The position numbers and the translations under genes were made by a program. A stretch of DNA of 64,000 nt. Source: Clostridia bacterium (GTDB taxonomy: Bacteria > Bacillota > Clostridia > Christensenellales > Borkfalkiaceae). Positions within the stretch are counted from its first letter, which is position 1; each line of letters starts with the position of its first letter. Under the pieces are notes generated by a model. That model saw only the letters and a list, made by a program, of their open reading frames with translations, made no database searches and had not been told where the DNA came from. This document shows positions 8,224 through 17,869 of the stretch, piece after piece. The stretch is from contig JAFTKC010000010.1 in NCBI GenBank assembly GCA_017456055.1, positions 93,872-157,871 of the forward strand. Reading direction: 5' to 3'.

Positions 8224-9951
8224 TTATGGTTTGATGTTTTTCAAATCTATTATTCCTTGAAATACTTGTTTTGCGTAAGGTGCTGCAACAGTCGAGCCGT
8301 AGTATTCGCCAACGGGCTCGTCGATAATTACAAGAGCAAGATATTTAGGGTTGTTTGCGGGAAAATATCCTATAAAACTTGAAACGTATTTTCCTTGTGC
8401 GATTACTCCGTTCTCGTATTTTTGTGCCGTTCCAGTTTTGCCTGCCACTCTATACCCTTCAATATACGCATGTTTTCCAGAGCCCTCGCTTACTACCTTT
8501 TCAAGCATTTCGGATAATATGCTGGAAGCCTTTTCACTCACCACTTTGCCCTTTAAGGTAGGGTAGATTTTTTGAGCAAGTATTCCCGAATTATCGTATA
8601 TCTCGCTTACTAAATAGGGCGTGTATAAATTTCCTCCATTTATTGCTGCAGCAGTTGCCGATGCCAACTGAAGCCCCGTCACCGCTATCGTTTGTCCAAA
8701 GCCAATTCTTGCTATCTCTACGTTATTTACTGCAAAGTATGGTAAAAGCATGCCTGAAGCCTCTCCGCTGATATCTACTCCCGTAGTTTTACCAAAACCA
8801 AAGGCCTCTATGTATTCGTACATTGTTTCTTTTCCCAAACTCATTGCAATATCTACAAAAATCGGATTGCAACTATTATTTAGCGCTCCAGACAAATTAA
8901 GATTTGCGTGTTTTCCGTTTTGGTGATTGCTCCAACACTTTACCCTTTGCCCATCCACGTATCTATACCTAGAAGAATTAAATATATGCGTCGGTGAATA
9001 AGCCTTACTATTTCCCTTAAGGTATTCTTCAATATTTGCGCAAGAAGTTATTATCTTAAAGGTTGAACCCGGCTCGAATATATCACTAACGAGTCTATTC
9101 CTACTAAGAGAATTTAACGTGTCTAAATCGTCTCTTGGAATCTCGTTTAGATTATACGAAGGCTTGGTAGTCATTGCTAAAATTTCACCCGTATTTGGCT
9201 CTAAAACGAGCATTTGACAAGATTTAGCTGAGTGAACTTGCATGGCTTCACTCATAGCCGTTTCTACTAGTCTTTGAATATCGTAGTCTATAGTTAGTTT
9301 TAAATTAAGTCCGTCGGTCGCTTTTATATAACTAGCGTTTCCTCCGTCAATTTCCACACCAACTATATCCGTTTCATAAAGAATTTGTCCGTCAGTTCCA
9401 CTTAAATATTTATCATAGTAAAGTTCTAACCCAGACTGCCCTTTTCCGTCCGTAGAAGTAAAACCTAAAGTTGAACTTAAAAAATCACCGTACGGATAAA
9501 TTCTAGAATTATCTCTTGCGTAATATACTCCATCAAAATTATATTCTATAAGTTGGTTGATTTTTTCTTTTTCAACTTGCTTTTTTATGGTGACTTCGCT
9601 CGATATGGTAGTGGTCAATCTATTATAAACGTAGTTATAGTCCATTTCTAAAATCTGCGATAGCGTTTTAGAAAGTTTATCCATATCTTTTACCGCTTTC
9701 TTGCGCACAAAAATAGAATAAGTATCGTCGTTTCCTACTAACACTACACCATTTCTATCGAGTATTTCCCCACGAGACGCTATAACGGGTATTTCTCTAG
9801 TCCACTGGTCAATGGCTTTTTCTTGAATCTCTTCACCCCATATAATTTGAACGTAAAAAAGTCTACCTATTATACATAAAAATAAAAATGCAACTATAAC
9901 GGCAACTGCAAAAAGTCTTCTTCTTAATATCGTAATCGAATAATCTTTAAT
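8224..9951 (-). CDS. ftsI: Division-specific class B penicillin-binding protein (FtsI/SpoVD type)
   Basis: A septal transpeptidase crosslinking peptidoglycan at division. The first standard start codon (GTG at 9742-9744) would cut off essential parts: the frame stays open upstream to a TAA at 9973-9975 and encodes a basic stretch, a membrane helix (FAVAVIVAFLFLCIIGRLFY) and the dimerisation motif ASRGEILDRNG. The catalytic motifs are GSTFK (Ser nucleophile), SCN and KTGTAQK. No PASTA domains. No ATG, GTG or TTG exists in the upstream part; an ATT at 9949-9951 lies 7 bases past an excellent Shine-Dalgarno, giving about 575 residues. The start is thus inferred; an undetected indel is the alternative. 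It lies between two inserted gene blocks in the dcw cluster. Confidence 0.9.
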   Translation of the reverse strand: MKDYSITILRRRLFAVAVIVAFLFLCIIGRLFYVQIIWGEEIQEKAIDQWTREIPVIASRGEILDRNGVVLVGNDDTYSIFVRKKAVKDMDKLSKTLSQILEMDYNYVYNRLTTTISSEVTIKKQVEKEKINQLIEYNFDGVYYARDNSRIYPYGDFLSSTLGFTSTDGKGQSGLELYYDKYLSGTDGQILYETDIVGVEIDGGNASYIKATDGLNLKLTIDYDIQRLVETAMSEAMQVHSAKSCQMLVLEPNTGEILAMTTKPSYNLNEIPRDDLDTLNSLSRNRLVSDIFEPGSTFKIITSCANIEEYLKGNSKAYSPTHIFNSSRYRYVDGQRVKCWSNHQNGKHANLNLSGALNNSCNPIFVDIAMSLGKETMYEYIEAFGFGKTTGVDISGEASGMLLPYFAVNNVEIARIGFGQTIAVTGLQLASATAAAINGGNLYTPYLVSEIYDNSGILAQKIYPTLKGKVVSEKASSILSEMLEKVVSEGSGKHAYIEGYRVAGKTGTAQKYENGVIAQGKYVSSFIGYFPANNPKYLALVIIDEPVGEYYGSTVAAPYAKQVFQGIIDLKNIKP

Positions 9952-9954
9952 AAA

Positions 9955-9967
9955 ATCACCACCACCT
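9955..9967 (-). promoter_or_regulatory. Strong Shine-Dalgarno that decides the ftsI start
   Basis: The minus strand reads AGGTGGTGGTGAT, close to the full anti-16S complement (AAGGAGGTGAT). The only in-frame codon at proper distance is ATT (9949-9951). In another frame GTG codons overlap this site but that frame stops after 13 codons. Confidence 0.6.
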
Positions 9968-10030
9968 ACGTTTTATATATCTTTATTCGATTTTTTTACT
10001 TTTAATTACTCTATTTTGAGCATAAAAAAA

Positions 10031-10056
10031 GTAGATAGTAATCTTTTTCTATCTAC
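10031..10056 (-). terminator. Terminator at the end of the polysaccharide operon
   Basis: An 8-bp stem (gtagatag / ctatctac) flanked by A and T runs, followed on the minus strand by seven T. It ends the 20-kb polysaccharide transcript and insulates it from ftsI. Confidence 0.8.
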
Positions 10057-10068
10057 CTTTTATTTTTA

Positions 10069-11235
10069 TTAAAACTCGTCTAGTCCTAACGTGGAACGAA
10101 TTTTCTTCATTTGGCTTAGCGAATCCTTATCAACTTCGCTAATTCCCTTTATTTTTTTAATATTTTTGGGGCGAGTAAACAAAACGTGCACCCAGCGTAT
10201 TGGATAAAAGAACGGCAATAAAAATCCTGCTTTTTTTAGTACGGGATAAGTAAATTGCATATGACTTTTCGGTGGAAACAAAGTTTTCCACAAGGTCTTT
10301 CTCTTGGCGTTCTTTGCTCCCCCTTCTTCCATATTGGAAGCCACTTCCGACGCACCTTGCATCTTCTTGTTTGCCAATACGGAAGATTCAATAACGTGTT
10401 CTACTAGAGTTAAGGTTTCATCATCAACTTTTGCGTCGTCAAAAAGATAATCTGCCATAAGTTCAAATTTATCTTTGAACTTTTTAAGTCCACATTTTTG
10501 AAGTTCTCTATCTAGGTATTCGTAATCTAATTTATAAGCGTTTTTATAAAGATATACGTCAGTTAAATGCCTTATTCCAACACCTGCATCTTCAGCAAAA
10601 TGATATGCCGAGTGGGCTAGAATTGAAATGTAAAAATCTTCTTTATTTAATTCGTAAAACGCCTTAGTTCCCTCTCTTAAATGGGCTCTCTCAAACCCTA
10701 CGCCAAAATACTTTTGCAATCTTCCAACGAATAAGATTTTATGCAATTCAAAAATAGTCTTAGTTTGAGGATTATAAAAAACGTCGTGATGCTCGTCGTA
10801 TTTCATAACTTTTAGCCCTAAATTATTTGATAATTCTCGAACTTTATTTAACTCTTTAGCGTCAATCAACACGTCAAAGTCAGAAGCATAACGCATATCT
10901 GTAGACGGGTATAACTTTTTAAGATAATACCCCTTTAACGGCATATATTTTAACCCTTTTTCTTCTAGCGCTGACAAAAACTTTTCTTTGTCGTACTCAC
11001 TTTGAACGTCTAACGCTACGTGTCGACGAACGTAAGCTTCCAAAATGGCTAAAAAATCTTTGTTTAATTGCGTTCTCACTTTTTCAAGGGCTTTATATAC
11101 CACAACACTCATAGAATGTGAAGTGCAAAGTTTATGAAATTTTTTATACTCTAGTTCTTGTGGAATTTGCTCTACTACTTGACTTTTAATTCCCTTTTTA
11201 ACGCATTCCACAAAAAATTTCTCTGTTAAAGTCAC
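10069..11235 (-). CDS. Nucleotidyltransferase-family protein (NTP_transf_5 type)
   Basis: A 388-residue protein with the pattern of the uncharacterised nucleotidyltransferase family often found in capsule loci. YMPLKGYYLKKLYPSTDMRY is followed by ASDFDVLIDA, whose spaced aspartates fit metal-binding residues of a polymerase-beta fold. There is no signal peptide; the C-terminal third carries basic segments (FPPKSHMQFTYPVLKKAGFL). It is the last gene of the polysaccharide operon, 18 bases after capG. The modification it makes, perhaps nucleotidyl or phosphate transfer to the glycan, is unknown. Confidence 0.75.
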   Translation of the reverse strand: MTLTEKFFVECVKKGIKSQVVEQIPQELEYKKFHKLCTSHSMSVVVYKALEKVRTQLNKDFLAILEAYVRRHVALDVQSEYDKEKFLSALEEKGLKYMPLKGYYLKKLYPSTDMRYASDFDVLIDAKELNKVRELSNNLGLKVMKYDEHHDVFYNPQTKTIFELHKILFVGRLQKYFGVGFERAHLREGTKAFYELNKEDFYISILAHSAYHFAEDAGVGIRHLTDVYLYKNAYKLDYEYLDRELQKCGLKKFKDKFELMADYLFDDAKVDDETLTLVEHVIESSVLANKKMQGASEVASNMEEGGAKNAKRKTLWKTLFPPKSHMQFTYPVLKKAGFLLPFFYPIRWVHVLFTRPKNIKKIKGISEVDKDSLSQMKKIRSTLGLDEF

Positions 11236-11252
11236 TATCTACCTGCCAAAAA

Positions 11253-12443
11253 TTAGTATTTTCTCCAAACCATCTTATCCACGATTCCCGTATACGACTG
11301 AATTATTTTTACTACCTTTGTAGAAACGTTTTCTTCTACGTAATCAGGAACGGGTATTCCGTGATTATTATCCATAGTTAAGTCTACAGCAGTTGAAACT
11401 GCTTGAAGTAAATGCACCTCGTCAATACCTGCAAGAAGGAAACAAGCCTTATCTAAAGCCTCAGGTCTTTCGGTGCTAGTTCTAATGCAAACTGCAGGGA
11501 AAGGCTTGCCAACGCTAGTAAAGAAACTGCTTTCTTCAGGTAGCGTTCCACTATCAGACACAACTACGAAAGCGTTCATTTGTAGTTTATTGTAATCGTG
11601 GAAGCCTAAAGGTTGTTGACAAATTACTCTCTTGTCTAGCTTAAATCCACTCTTTTCTAAACGATTTTTACTTCTTGGGTGGCAACTATATAAAATTGGC
11701 ATATCGTACTTTTCAGCCAATTTATTGATGGCTGTAAATAGAGATATGAAATTCTTTTCCGTATCGATGTTTTCTTCTCTATGGGCAGAGAGCAGTATAT
11801 ACTTTTTGGGCTCTAAACCTAGTCTAGTTAAAACGTCGCTTTCTTCAATATCTTTAAGATTTTGACTTAATACTTCTGCCATTGGAGAGCCCGTCACGTA
11901 CGTTCTCTCTTTAGGAAGTCCACAATCCGCCAAATATCTTCTTGCATGCTCCGAGTAGGCTAAATTAACGTCCGAGATAATATCTACTATTCTTCTATTC
12001 GTTTCCTCTGGCAAGCACTCGTCCTTACATCTATTCCCCGCTTCCATGTGGAAAATTGGAATATGTAAACGTTTAGCCGATATTGCCGAAAGGCAACTAT
12101 TTGTATCGCCTAAAATTAATAGTGCGTCAGGTTTAATTGCCGTCATAAGTTTATAAGAACAATTTATAATATTGCCAACCGTTTCCCCAAGATCATCGCC
12201 AACTGCGTCCATATACACTTCGGGATCGGCTAGTTTTAAGTCCTTAAAGAATACGCCGTTTAGGTTATAATCGTAATTTTGACCAGTATGAGCCAAAATA
12301 CAATCAAAATATTTACGGCACTTATTTATAACTGCCGAAAGTCTAATAATTTCCGGACGGGTTCCAACTATAATCAATAGTTTTAACTTGCCGTTTTCCT
12401 TAAATTTTACATCTTGATAATCTAATTCAATTTTCTTTTCCAT
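11253..12443 (-). CDS. capG: UDP-L-FucNAc-forming 2-epimerase (CapG/WbjD type)
   Basis: A 396-residue non-hydrolysing UDP-sugar 2-epimerase of the WecB superfamily. It has IIVGTRPEIIRLSAV at the N-terminus, HTGQNYD, GDTNSCLSA and HMEAGNRC, plus the catalytic-site region SDSGTLPEESSF. With CapE and CapF upstream in the same operon it most likely does the third step of UDP-L-FucNAc synthesis (C2 epimerisation of UDP-N-acetyl-L-pneumosamine), rather than UDP-GlcNAc to UDP-ManNAc. Its start overlaps the upstream acyltransferase stop by 17 bases. Confidence 0.88.
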   Translation of the reverse strand: MEKKIELDYQDVKFKENGKLKLLIIVGTRPEIIRLSAVINKCRKYFDCILAHTGQNYDYNLNGVFFKDLKLADPEVYMDAVGDDLGETVGNIINCSYKLMTAIKPDALLILGDTNSCLSAISAKRLHIPIFHMEAGNRCKDECLPEETNRRIVDIISDVNLAYSEHARRYLADCGLPKERTYVTGSPMAEVLSQNLKDIEESDVLTRLGLEPKKYILLSAHREENIDTEKNFISLFTAINKLAEKYDMPILYSCHPRSKNRLEKSGFKLDKRVICQQPLGFHDYNKLQMNAFVVVSDSGTLPEESSFFTSVGKPFPAVCIRTSTERPEALDKACFLLAGIDEVHLLQAVSTAVDLTMDNNHGIPVPDYVEENVSTKVVKIIQSYTGIVDKMVWRKY

Positions 12444-13476
12444 ATTTTTTCACCTTTATTTTATTACCGAGTCCTAAAATTATTTTTACCCCTGGATGTA
12501 TTAAAAACGCCAAAATCAAAGTACTTACTAGCACTAGCACCCCATATAACCAAGGATTGTTTATCTCTATAAATTTTGAAAAATACAAACTCAAGAAAAA
12601 TCCGTGTAATAAGTAAATTTCGAGATATAAATTACCTAAGAATCTTGTTAATAAATTATTTATAGGCAATAATTTCATTATTAGCACTACTAGTACAACA
12701 AACGTACACGCTGAAATACACTTAGAAATAATTCCAATTGCATTTTGCAGTATTGAAAAATTTCCAAATATTAATGTAATTAAAAATGCAATTAGTGTAA
12801 AAAACAAGAATAATAGATATTTTTTCATTGATAAGAAATTATCAATTTTATCCTTAAATTTTGCCCAAAGCACCCCAATAATTATACAAAAACACCCTTC
12901 ATACCACGTGCTAGGCAATTTCATTACTAAACATAACGCTAGATAGAAAACAAAAGAAACAATTAGTAGCATTATTTTAACATTATCTTTCTTCACAAAT
13001 CTAAACGAAAAATAAAACAAAACGTACCAAACTAATATTGCTTGAAAATACCATCTTTTACTTATAATCGTTTCTCCAAACAAAAAGGATTGTAATAACT
13101 GCTTAGTACTAACCGTTTGTCCAAGTAAAGTATTTGCTCCCCAATAAAAGAATACGAAAACAATATATACCAAATATAAAGGTAAAACTCGCGTCAGTAA
13201 AAATCCCTTTAGATAGTTATTTCCCCTTTTTTGATATTGAGTCATTAGACCATATCCCGATAAAAAGAAAAATAAAGCGACAGACAAATAACCTAATAAG
13301 GTACAAACTCTACCAAAAGTTTGCCAAAAAACTCCCTGTGTGTCTAAATTGCTAGCAGCTAAAACGCCCCAAAAATGCGATAAAAATACACAAATTGCAA
13401 GAACACCTTTTAGACTCTTGGTATTATCTAGAGAAAGATAATCTATTTTGCCGAAAAATTTTCTTTCAATACTCAT
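12427..13476 (-). CDS. Membrane O-acyltransferase (acyltransferase 3 family)
   Basis: A 349-residue integral membrane protein with about ten hydrophobic segments and the family start LKGVLAICVFLSHFWG, whose His follows a Ser in the first helix as in O-acetyltransferases of polysaccharides. It sits between capF and capG, which argues for acetylation of this operon's glycan. It is one of three such genes in the operon. Acceptor sugar unknown. Confidence 0.85.
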   Translation of the reverse strand: MSIERKFFGKIDYLSLDNTKSLKGVLAICVFLSHFWGVLAASNLDTQGVFWQTFGRVCTLLGYLSVALFFFLSGYGLMTQYQKRGNNYLKGFLLTRVLPLYLVYIVFVFFYWGANTLLGQTVSTKQLLQSFLFGETIISKRWYFQAILVWYVLFYFSFRFVKKDNVKIMLLIVSFVFYLALCLVMKLPSTWYEGCFCIIIGVLWAKFKDKIDNFLSMKKYLLFLFFTLIAFLITLIFGNFSILQNAIGIISKCISACTFVVLVVLIMKLLPINNLLTRFLGNLYLEIYLLHGFFLSLYFSKFIEINNPWLYGVLVLVSTLILAFLIHPGVKIILGLGNKIKVKKYGKEN

Positions 13477-13496
13477 CTTAGTAGTTCCCTAAATTT

Positions 13497-14699
13497 CTAT
13501 TCTACGATTTCAAAGAAAGTATCTGGGTGATTTGGATCAAACTGCTCGTTAGCCCACATTACCGTGACTAAATTTTCCGTATTAGATAGGTTTATTATAT
13601 TGTGAGTGTAGCCAGGTAGCATATGTACGGCTTGAATTTTATCACCACTCACCTCAAAGTTTAATACTTCTTCCGTTCCAATTTTTCTTTGTTGAATTAA
13701 GCCTTTTCCCGAAACGACGATAAAAAACTCCCACTTTGAGTGATGCCAATGCTGACCTTTGGTAATTCCTGGCTTAGATATATTTATTGAAACTTGTCCG
13801 CATTTTTCGGTTTTTAATAGTTCTGTAAAACTACCACGGTCGTCAACGTTCATTTTTAAATCAAAAGCCACTTTTTCTTTCGGCAAATATGAAAGATAAG
13901 TAGAGTATAGTTTTTTTGCAAAACTATCGTTTGGTATTTCTGGGATAGTAAGCGTTTGACTTTGCTCTTTGAATTTGTAAAGCAAATCAACGATTTCGCC
14001 CAAAGTCACCTTGTGAGTCGTTGGAACAAAATAATATCTTCCATTTTCACTTTCGATAGGCAACAATCCATCGTAATCACATTGGTGACCTTTATTTTCT
14101 AATAAATTAAGCATTTCGTTAACTAAATCGTCTATATATAAGAGTTCTAACTCCACGCTCCTATCGTTTACGGTGATTGGCAAATCGTTAGCAATATTAT
14201 TTGAAAAGGTAGCAACGGCACTATTATAATTAGGTCTACACCACTTTCCAAAAAGATTTGGAAAACGATACACCATCACCCTTGCTCCCGTCTCTCTTGC
14301 ATATTCGAAAAAGAGTTCTTCGCCTGCTTTTTTACTCTTGCCGTATTCCCCGTCAGCATATCTACCGATAAGCGTTGCTTGAATTGACGATGAAAGCATT
14401 ACAGGACAGTTGTTCTTGTGTTTTTTGAGCATATCAAGTAGAGTTGACGCAAAACCAAAATTACCTTGCATAAACTCCTCTTGATTTTGTGGACGATTTA
14501 CACCTGCAAGATTAAACACAAAATCTGCCTCTTTGCAATATTCTTCTAATTGCTCGGTAGTGCTATCGATATCGTATTCAAAAAAATCTTCAATTTTTAA
14601 ATTGGGGCGAGTTCTATCTTTTCCCTCTTTTAAGTTGGCTAAGGCTACGCATAGGTTTTTACCGACGAATCCTTTAGCCCCTGTCACTAGAATTTTCAT
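13497..14699 (-). CDS. capF: UDP-sugar reductase of the L-FucNAc pathway (CapF/WbjC type)
   Basis: A 400-residue two-domain protein. The N-terminal half is a short-chain dehydrogenase fold (MKILVTGAKGFVGKNL; YGKSKKAGE holds the YxxxK pair). The C-terminal 110 residues form a cupin (KGQHWHHSKWEFFIVVSGKG, with metal-binding histidines). This fusion is diagnostic of CapF, which epimerises and reduces the CapE product to UDP-6-deoxy-L-talose-type N-acetyl sugar. It lies 7 bases after capE and before capG with one acyltransferase between. Confidence 0.94.
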   Translation of the reverse strand: MKILVTGAKGFVGKNLCVALANLKEGKDRTRPNLKIEDFFEYDIDSTTEQLEEYCKEADFVFNLAGVNRPQNQEEFMQGNFGFASTLLDMLKKHKNNCPVMLSSSIQATLIGRYADGEYGKSKKAGEELFFEYARETGARVMVYRFPNLFGKWCRPNYNSAVATFSNNIANDLPITVNDRSVELELLYIDDLVNEMLNLLENKGHQCDYDGLLPIESENGRYYFVPTTHKVTLGEIVDLLYKFKEQSQTLTIPEIPNDSFAKKLYSTYLSYLPKEKVAFDLKMNVDDRGSFTELLKTEKCGQVSINISKPGITKGQHWHHSKWEFFIVVSGKGLIQQRKIGTEEVLNFEVSGDKIQAVHMLPGYTHNIINLSNTENLVTVMWANEQFDPNHPDTFFEIVE

Positions 14700-14706
14700 A
14701 TTTATC

Positions 14707-15744
14707 CTACTTTTTTAATTCTTCTTGAATATATGAAAGCGCTTCAATTTTTGTCTTTGTCTCTTCTACGGTTAAAAGTTTAGTATTATTAGAGTTAAAT
14801 TCGGTTAAGGTGTTTCTTTCCACGTCGCCATCTTTAAAATACTTGTCGTAATTTAAACCACGTTTATCACAAGGCACACGATAGAAGTTGCCTAAGTCGA
14901 TTGCATTTGCGCACTCTTCGTTAGTTAATAGAGTTTCGTACATTTTTTCGCCGTGGCGAATACCTATAACTTTGATATTATCCTTATCTCCACCAAATAA
15001 CTCGCAAACGGCTTCTGCTTGAGTCTTAATAGTACAAGCCGGCGCTTTTTGTACGAGAATATCTCCACTTTCGCCGTGTTCAAATGCAAATAATACAAGA
15101 TCCACAGCCTCTTCTAACGACATAATAAATCTAGTCATTGTTGGATCAGTTATGGTGATAGGCTTTCCTTGCCTAATTTGCTCTATCCATAGTGGAATTA
15201 CCGAGCCACGAGAACACATAACGTTTCCATATCTAGTACAACAAATCTTGGTTTTTTCAGGTGATACGGTACGAGATTTAGCAACTATAACTTTTTCCAT
15301 CATAGCCTTGCTCGTTCCCATAGCGTTAACAGGGTATGCAGCCTTGTCCGTCGATAAACAAACGATATTCTTTACCCCTGCCTCAATTGCCGCCGTAAGC
15401 ACGTTTTCCGTTCCTAAAACGTTAGTTTTAACCGCCTCTATTGGAAAGAACTCGCAAGATGGAACTTGCTTTAATGCTGCTGCGTGGAATATGTAGTCAA
15501 CACCGTGCATTGCGTTCTTTACGCTTGCCAAATCTCTAACGTCACCGATATAAAATTTAATTTTATCGGCAACCTCTGGCATTTTTGATTGGAATTCGTG
15601 ACGCATATCGTCTTGTTTTTTCTCGTCACGAGAAAAAATACGAATTTCTCCAATATCCGTTTGTAAAAATCTATTGAGAACGGCGTTTCCAAAACTACCC
15701 GTTCCACCCGTTATAAGTAATGTTTTATTTGTAAAAAGTGACAT
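14707..15744 (-). CDS. capE: UDP-GlcNAc 4,6-dehydratase/5-epimerase (CapE/WbjB type)
   Basis: A 345-residue SDR enzyme starting the UDP-L-FucNAc pathway from UDP-GlcNAc. LLITGGTGSFGNAVLNRF is the NAD(P)-binding loop. The catalytic segment is MGTSKAMMEK, with Met in place of the usual Tyr of YxxxK, the known feature of the inverting CapE/FlaA1 group. LSTDKAAYPVNAM matches too. It is followed closely by capF. The protein is soluble, without the membrane part found in CapD-like enzymes. Confidence 0.94.
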   Translation of the reverse strand: MSLFTNKTLLITGGTGSFGNAVLNRFLQTDIGEIRIFSRDEKKQDDMRHEFQSKMPEVADKIKFYIGDVRDLASVKNAMHGVDYIFHAAALKQVPSCEFFPIEAVKTNVLGTENVLTAAIEAGVKNIVCLSTDKAAYPVNAMGTSKAMMEKVIVAKSRTVSPEKTKICCTRYGNVMCSRGSVIPLWIEQIRQGKPITITDPTMTRFIMSLEEAVDLVLFAFEHGESGDILVQKAPACTIKTQAEAVCELFGGDKDNIKVIGIRHGEKMYETLLTNEECANAIDLGNFYRVPCDKRGLNYDKYFKDGDVERNTLTEFNSNNTKLLTVEETKTKIEALSYIQEELKK

Positions 15745-15746
15745 AT

Positions 15747-16835
15747 CTATTCTCCTCTTTTGTTATATACTTCGTCTAAAATCTTTTTTGTATCCTCTTT
15801 AAATAAAGGGCCATTACATAGTTGGTGCAAATCTAATTGTCCATCTGCTAAGTTTGCCTCTATCAATATTGGAGTGCCGTCCTTTTCAATAGCAACATCC
15901 CAAGAAACCATTCTAAAATGTGGAACGTATACGTGCGCTTGTTTTACTAATTCTTTTGCTTTTTCAATCGACGGTACATAATATCCCTTAAATGCAATTT
16001 TTGTTAGTGGGTGTGCCGTAATTCTATTGCCGTTAAGATAATATCCATACTCTCTCAATGAGCCGTCGTCATCAATTCCAACAGCCATTCCACCGGCGCA
16101 GAAATTGTCTACCTTTTCTTTCCCCCCACCTATTCTTAGTAATGAAGAATAAACCTTTGCAGTCCCATCTCTTTGAAGAATTGTTAAAATTCTTACTGTA
16201 TTTACCGAATCAGGATTAAGTTTTGCAACGTCTTGATGCTGTACAACTAGTTTTTGCACGGCTATATCTGTTGGAATTTTTTTTACTTTTAACAGGAAAT
16301 CTCTTCTAAATTGCTCTTCCGTTTGATTCTCCACATAAAAAACGCCACTCGCTCCACCACAATCAGTCGCTCTTTTAACAAAAACGGCAGGTTCATTTAA
16401 CAAAATTTCAATTGCCTTATCTACTGATACTATTTCGTCTTGAATAAACCAATATCCATTTTTTCTAGAAACTAAAATTTTCGGTTGATTTATTTTTGGG
16501 AATAGTTTGTCGTAATTTGTCTTATTGTCAATAAACTTAAACGCGGCAAAATCATTAAAATAATAATTAATATCATTAAAATACATTTCGTCGGTTATAT
16601 AGTTTACGTGATATTCGCCCGTTTTTTCAGTGTAAAAATTATGAAACAATGTTGGAACTTTTTTATATTCTTTATAGAAGTTAACTATTTCCTTTTTTTG
16701 CTTGCTAGTTAATACGTTAGCCTTAGTATATGACTTCTTTTGCTTTCGAACAAAATTCTTCATATGCTTTTTTCTCAAAAAAGTAAAGAGCGAAGAATAT
16801 AGGTTTCTAAAATTAAGTATTACTTTAGTTTTCAT
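15747..16835 (-). CDS. Sugar-transfer-associated ATP-grasp protein
   Basis: A 362-residue protein with an ATP-grasp fold. FVKRATDCGGASGVFYV resembles the glycine-rich ATP loop, and the C-terminal part HFRMVSWDVAIEKDGTPILI followed by EANLADGQLDLHQ carries the metal-binding Glu/Asn residues. The family is found in capsule and teichoic-type loci; its reaction is not settled, but ATP-grasp enzymes join a carboxylate to an amine or similar nucleophile. The N-terminus is very basic. Its context suggests decoration of the glycan with an amino acid or other carboxylate. Confidence 0.8.
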   Translation of the reverse strand: MKTKVILNFRNLYSSLFTFLRKKHMKNFVRKQKKSYTKANVLTSKQKKEIVNFYKEYKKVPTLFHNFYTEKTGEYHVNYITDEMYFNDINYYFNDFAAFKFIDNKTNYDKLFPKINQPKILVSRKNGYWFIQDEIVSVDKAIEILLNEPAVFVKRATDCGGASGVFYVENQTEEQFRRDFLLKVKKIPTDIAVQKLVVQHQDVAKLNPDSVNTVRILTILQRDGTAKVYSSLLRIGGGKEKVDNFCAGGMAVGIDDDGSLREYGYYLNGNRITAHPLTKIAFKGYYVPSIEKAKELVKQAHVYVPHFRMVSWDVAIEKDGTPILIEANLADGQLDLHQLCNGPLFKEDTKKILDEVYNKRGE

Positions 16836-16837
16836 CT

Positions 16838-17866
16838 TTAATTTCCTTTTATTTTTCTTTCAAAATAGTTAGATAAGTTATATGCACAGCAAGTTAAAAT
16901 TAAAGTCACTATAATCACTAAGCAGTAAATTAAGTAATTATTTGTTAAATACTTTGTAAAAATTATTTGCGAAATTCCCTGCAACGTAAAGTTAAAAAAC
17001 GTGGTTTTGCCAAGCCAGATAAGAGGTTTGTTTGCAACTTTAATCTTCATCGTGATTAACAATATGCTTAGCATACCAAAACCACACCAAACAGGATAAA
17101 ATATTACGGTTTTGTCAACTAATTTTTTTAGAAATGCAAAACCTAAAATTGCCAATACCAAGAAAATAAAATAAACGATATTATTTTTCATTACTATTTT
17201 ATCAAACGTTTCTTTTATAAACGAAAAGAACATTCCAACTGCAAAGAATATTGTAGTCGAATAATAATATGATGGAAAATCTAAAATCATTTCAACAACC
17301 ATAAGAGCAACAAGACACGCCGTAACGCCTATCGTTGCTAATATCTTGCTTTTTCTAAACAAATTAAAGCAAAGAATTATTGAAATGTAAAACACGAAAG
17401 TTGATAATATGTACCAATTACCATTTCCTATGGTCGTGACTCCAGTAAACGATAATAAAACATGTGGAATAGAATATTTATTACCTAAGCAAAGATTAAG
17501 TATTATGTAAACAACCGTAATTATTGCAAATTCTATTACGATTCTTAGAAAACGCTTTCTTGGAAAGGTTTTAATATAATCGTTTTTACGCTTGATAGAC
17601 TCCATTACTCCATAGCCCGAATAAAATAAAAACGGAACTACTACAAACTGACCGAGAAAAATTCTCATCGGTTCGTAAATCTCATCTAAAACTCCGTTTG
17701 GACTAATCCTAGCAAATGTATGGCTTAACAGTATAAGCATAATGCAAATGCCGTTTATTGAACGAGTTTGTTCAATTGAAGCATAGTCCGTATAAAAACT
17801 TTTATTAAATTTAGGATTAATTTTATATAATGCCAAAATTAAAAGTAATCCAATAAATATAATCAT
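16838..17866 (-). CDS. Membrane O-acyltransferase (second of three)
   Basis: A 342-residue polytopic protein with the acyltransferase-3 pattern: TRSINGICIMLILLSHTFAR in the first conserved helix, then about nine more hydrophobic segments and a basic C-terminus. It is 3 bases from the Wzx-like gene, so tightly coupled. Likely adds acetyl or another acyl group to a sugar hydroxyl on the outer face of the membrane. Confidence 0.83.
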   Translation of the reverse strand: MIIFIGLLLILALYKINPKFNKSFYTDYASIEQTRSINGICIMLILLSHTFARISPNGVLDEIYEPMRIFLGQFVVVPFLFYSGYGVMESIKRKNDYIKTFPRKRFLRIVIEFAIITVVYIILNLCLGNKYSIPHVLLSFTGVTTIGNGNWYILSTFVFYISIILCFNLFRKSKILATIGVTACLVALMVVEMILDFPSYYYSTTIFFAVGMFFSFIKETFDKIVMKNNIVYFIFLVLAILGFAFLKKLVDKTVIFYPVWCGFGMLSILLITMKIKVANKPLIWLGKTTFFNFTLQGISQIIFTKYLTNNYLIYCLVIIVTLILTCCAYNLSNYFERKIKGN

Positions 17867-17869
17867 TTG

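Noticed and set aside
15152-15496. A 114-codon plus-strand open frame
   Set aside because: Antisense to capE, which has complete catalytic motifs.
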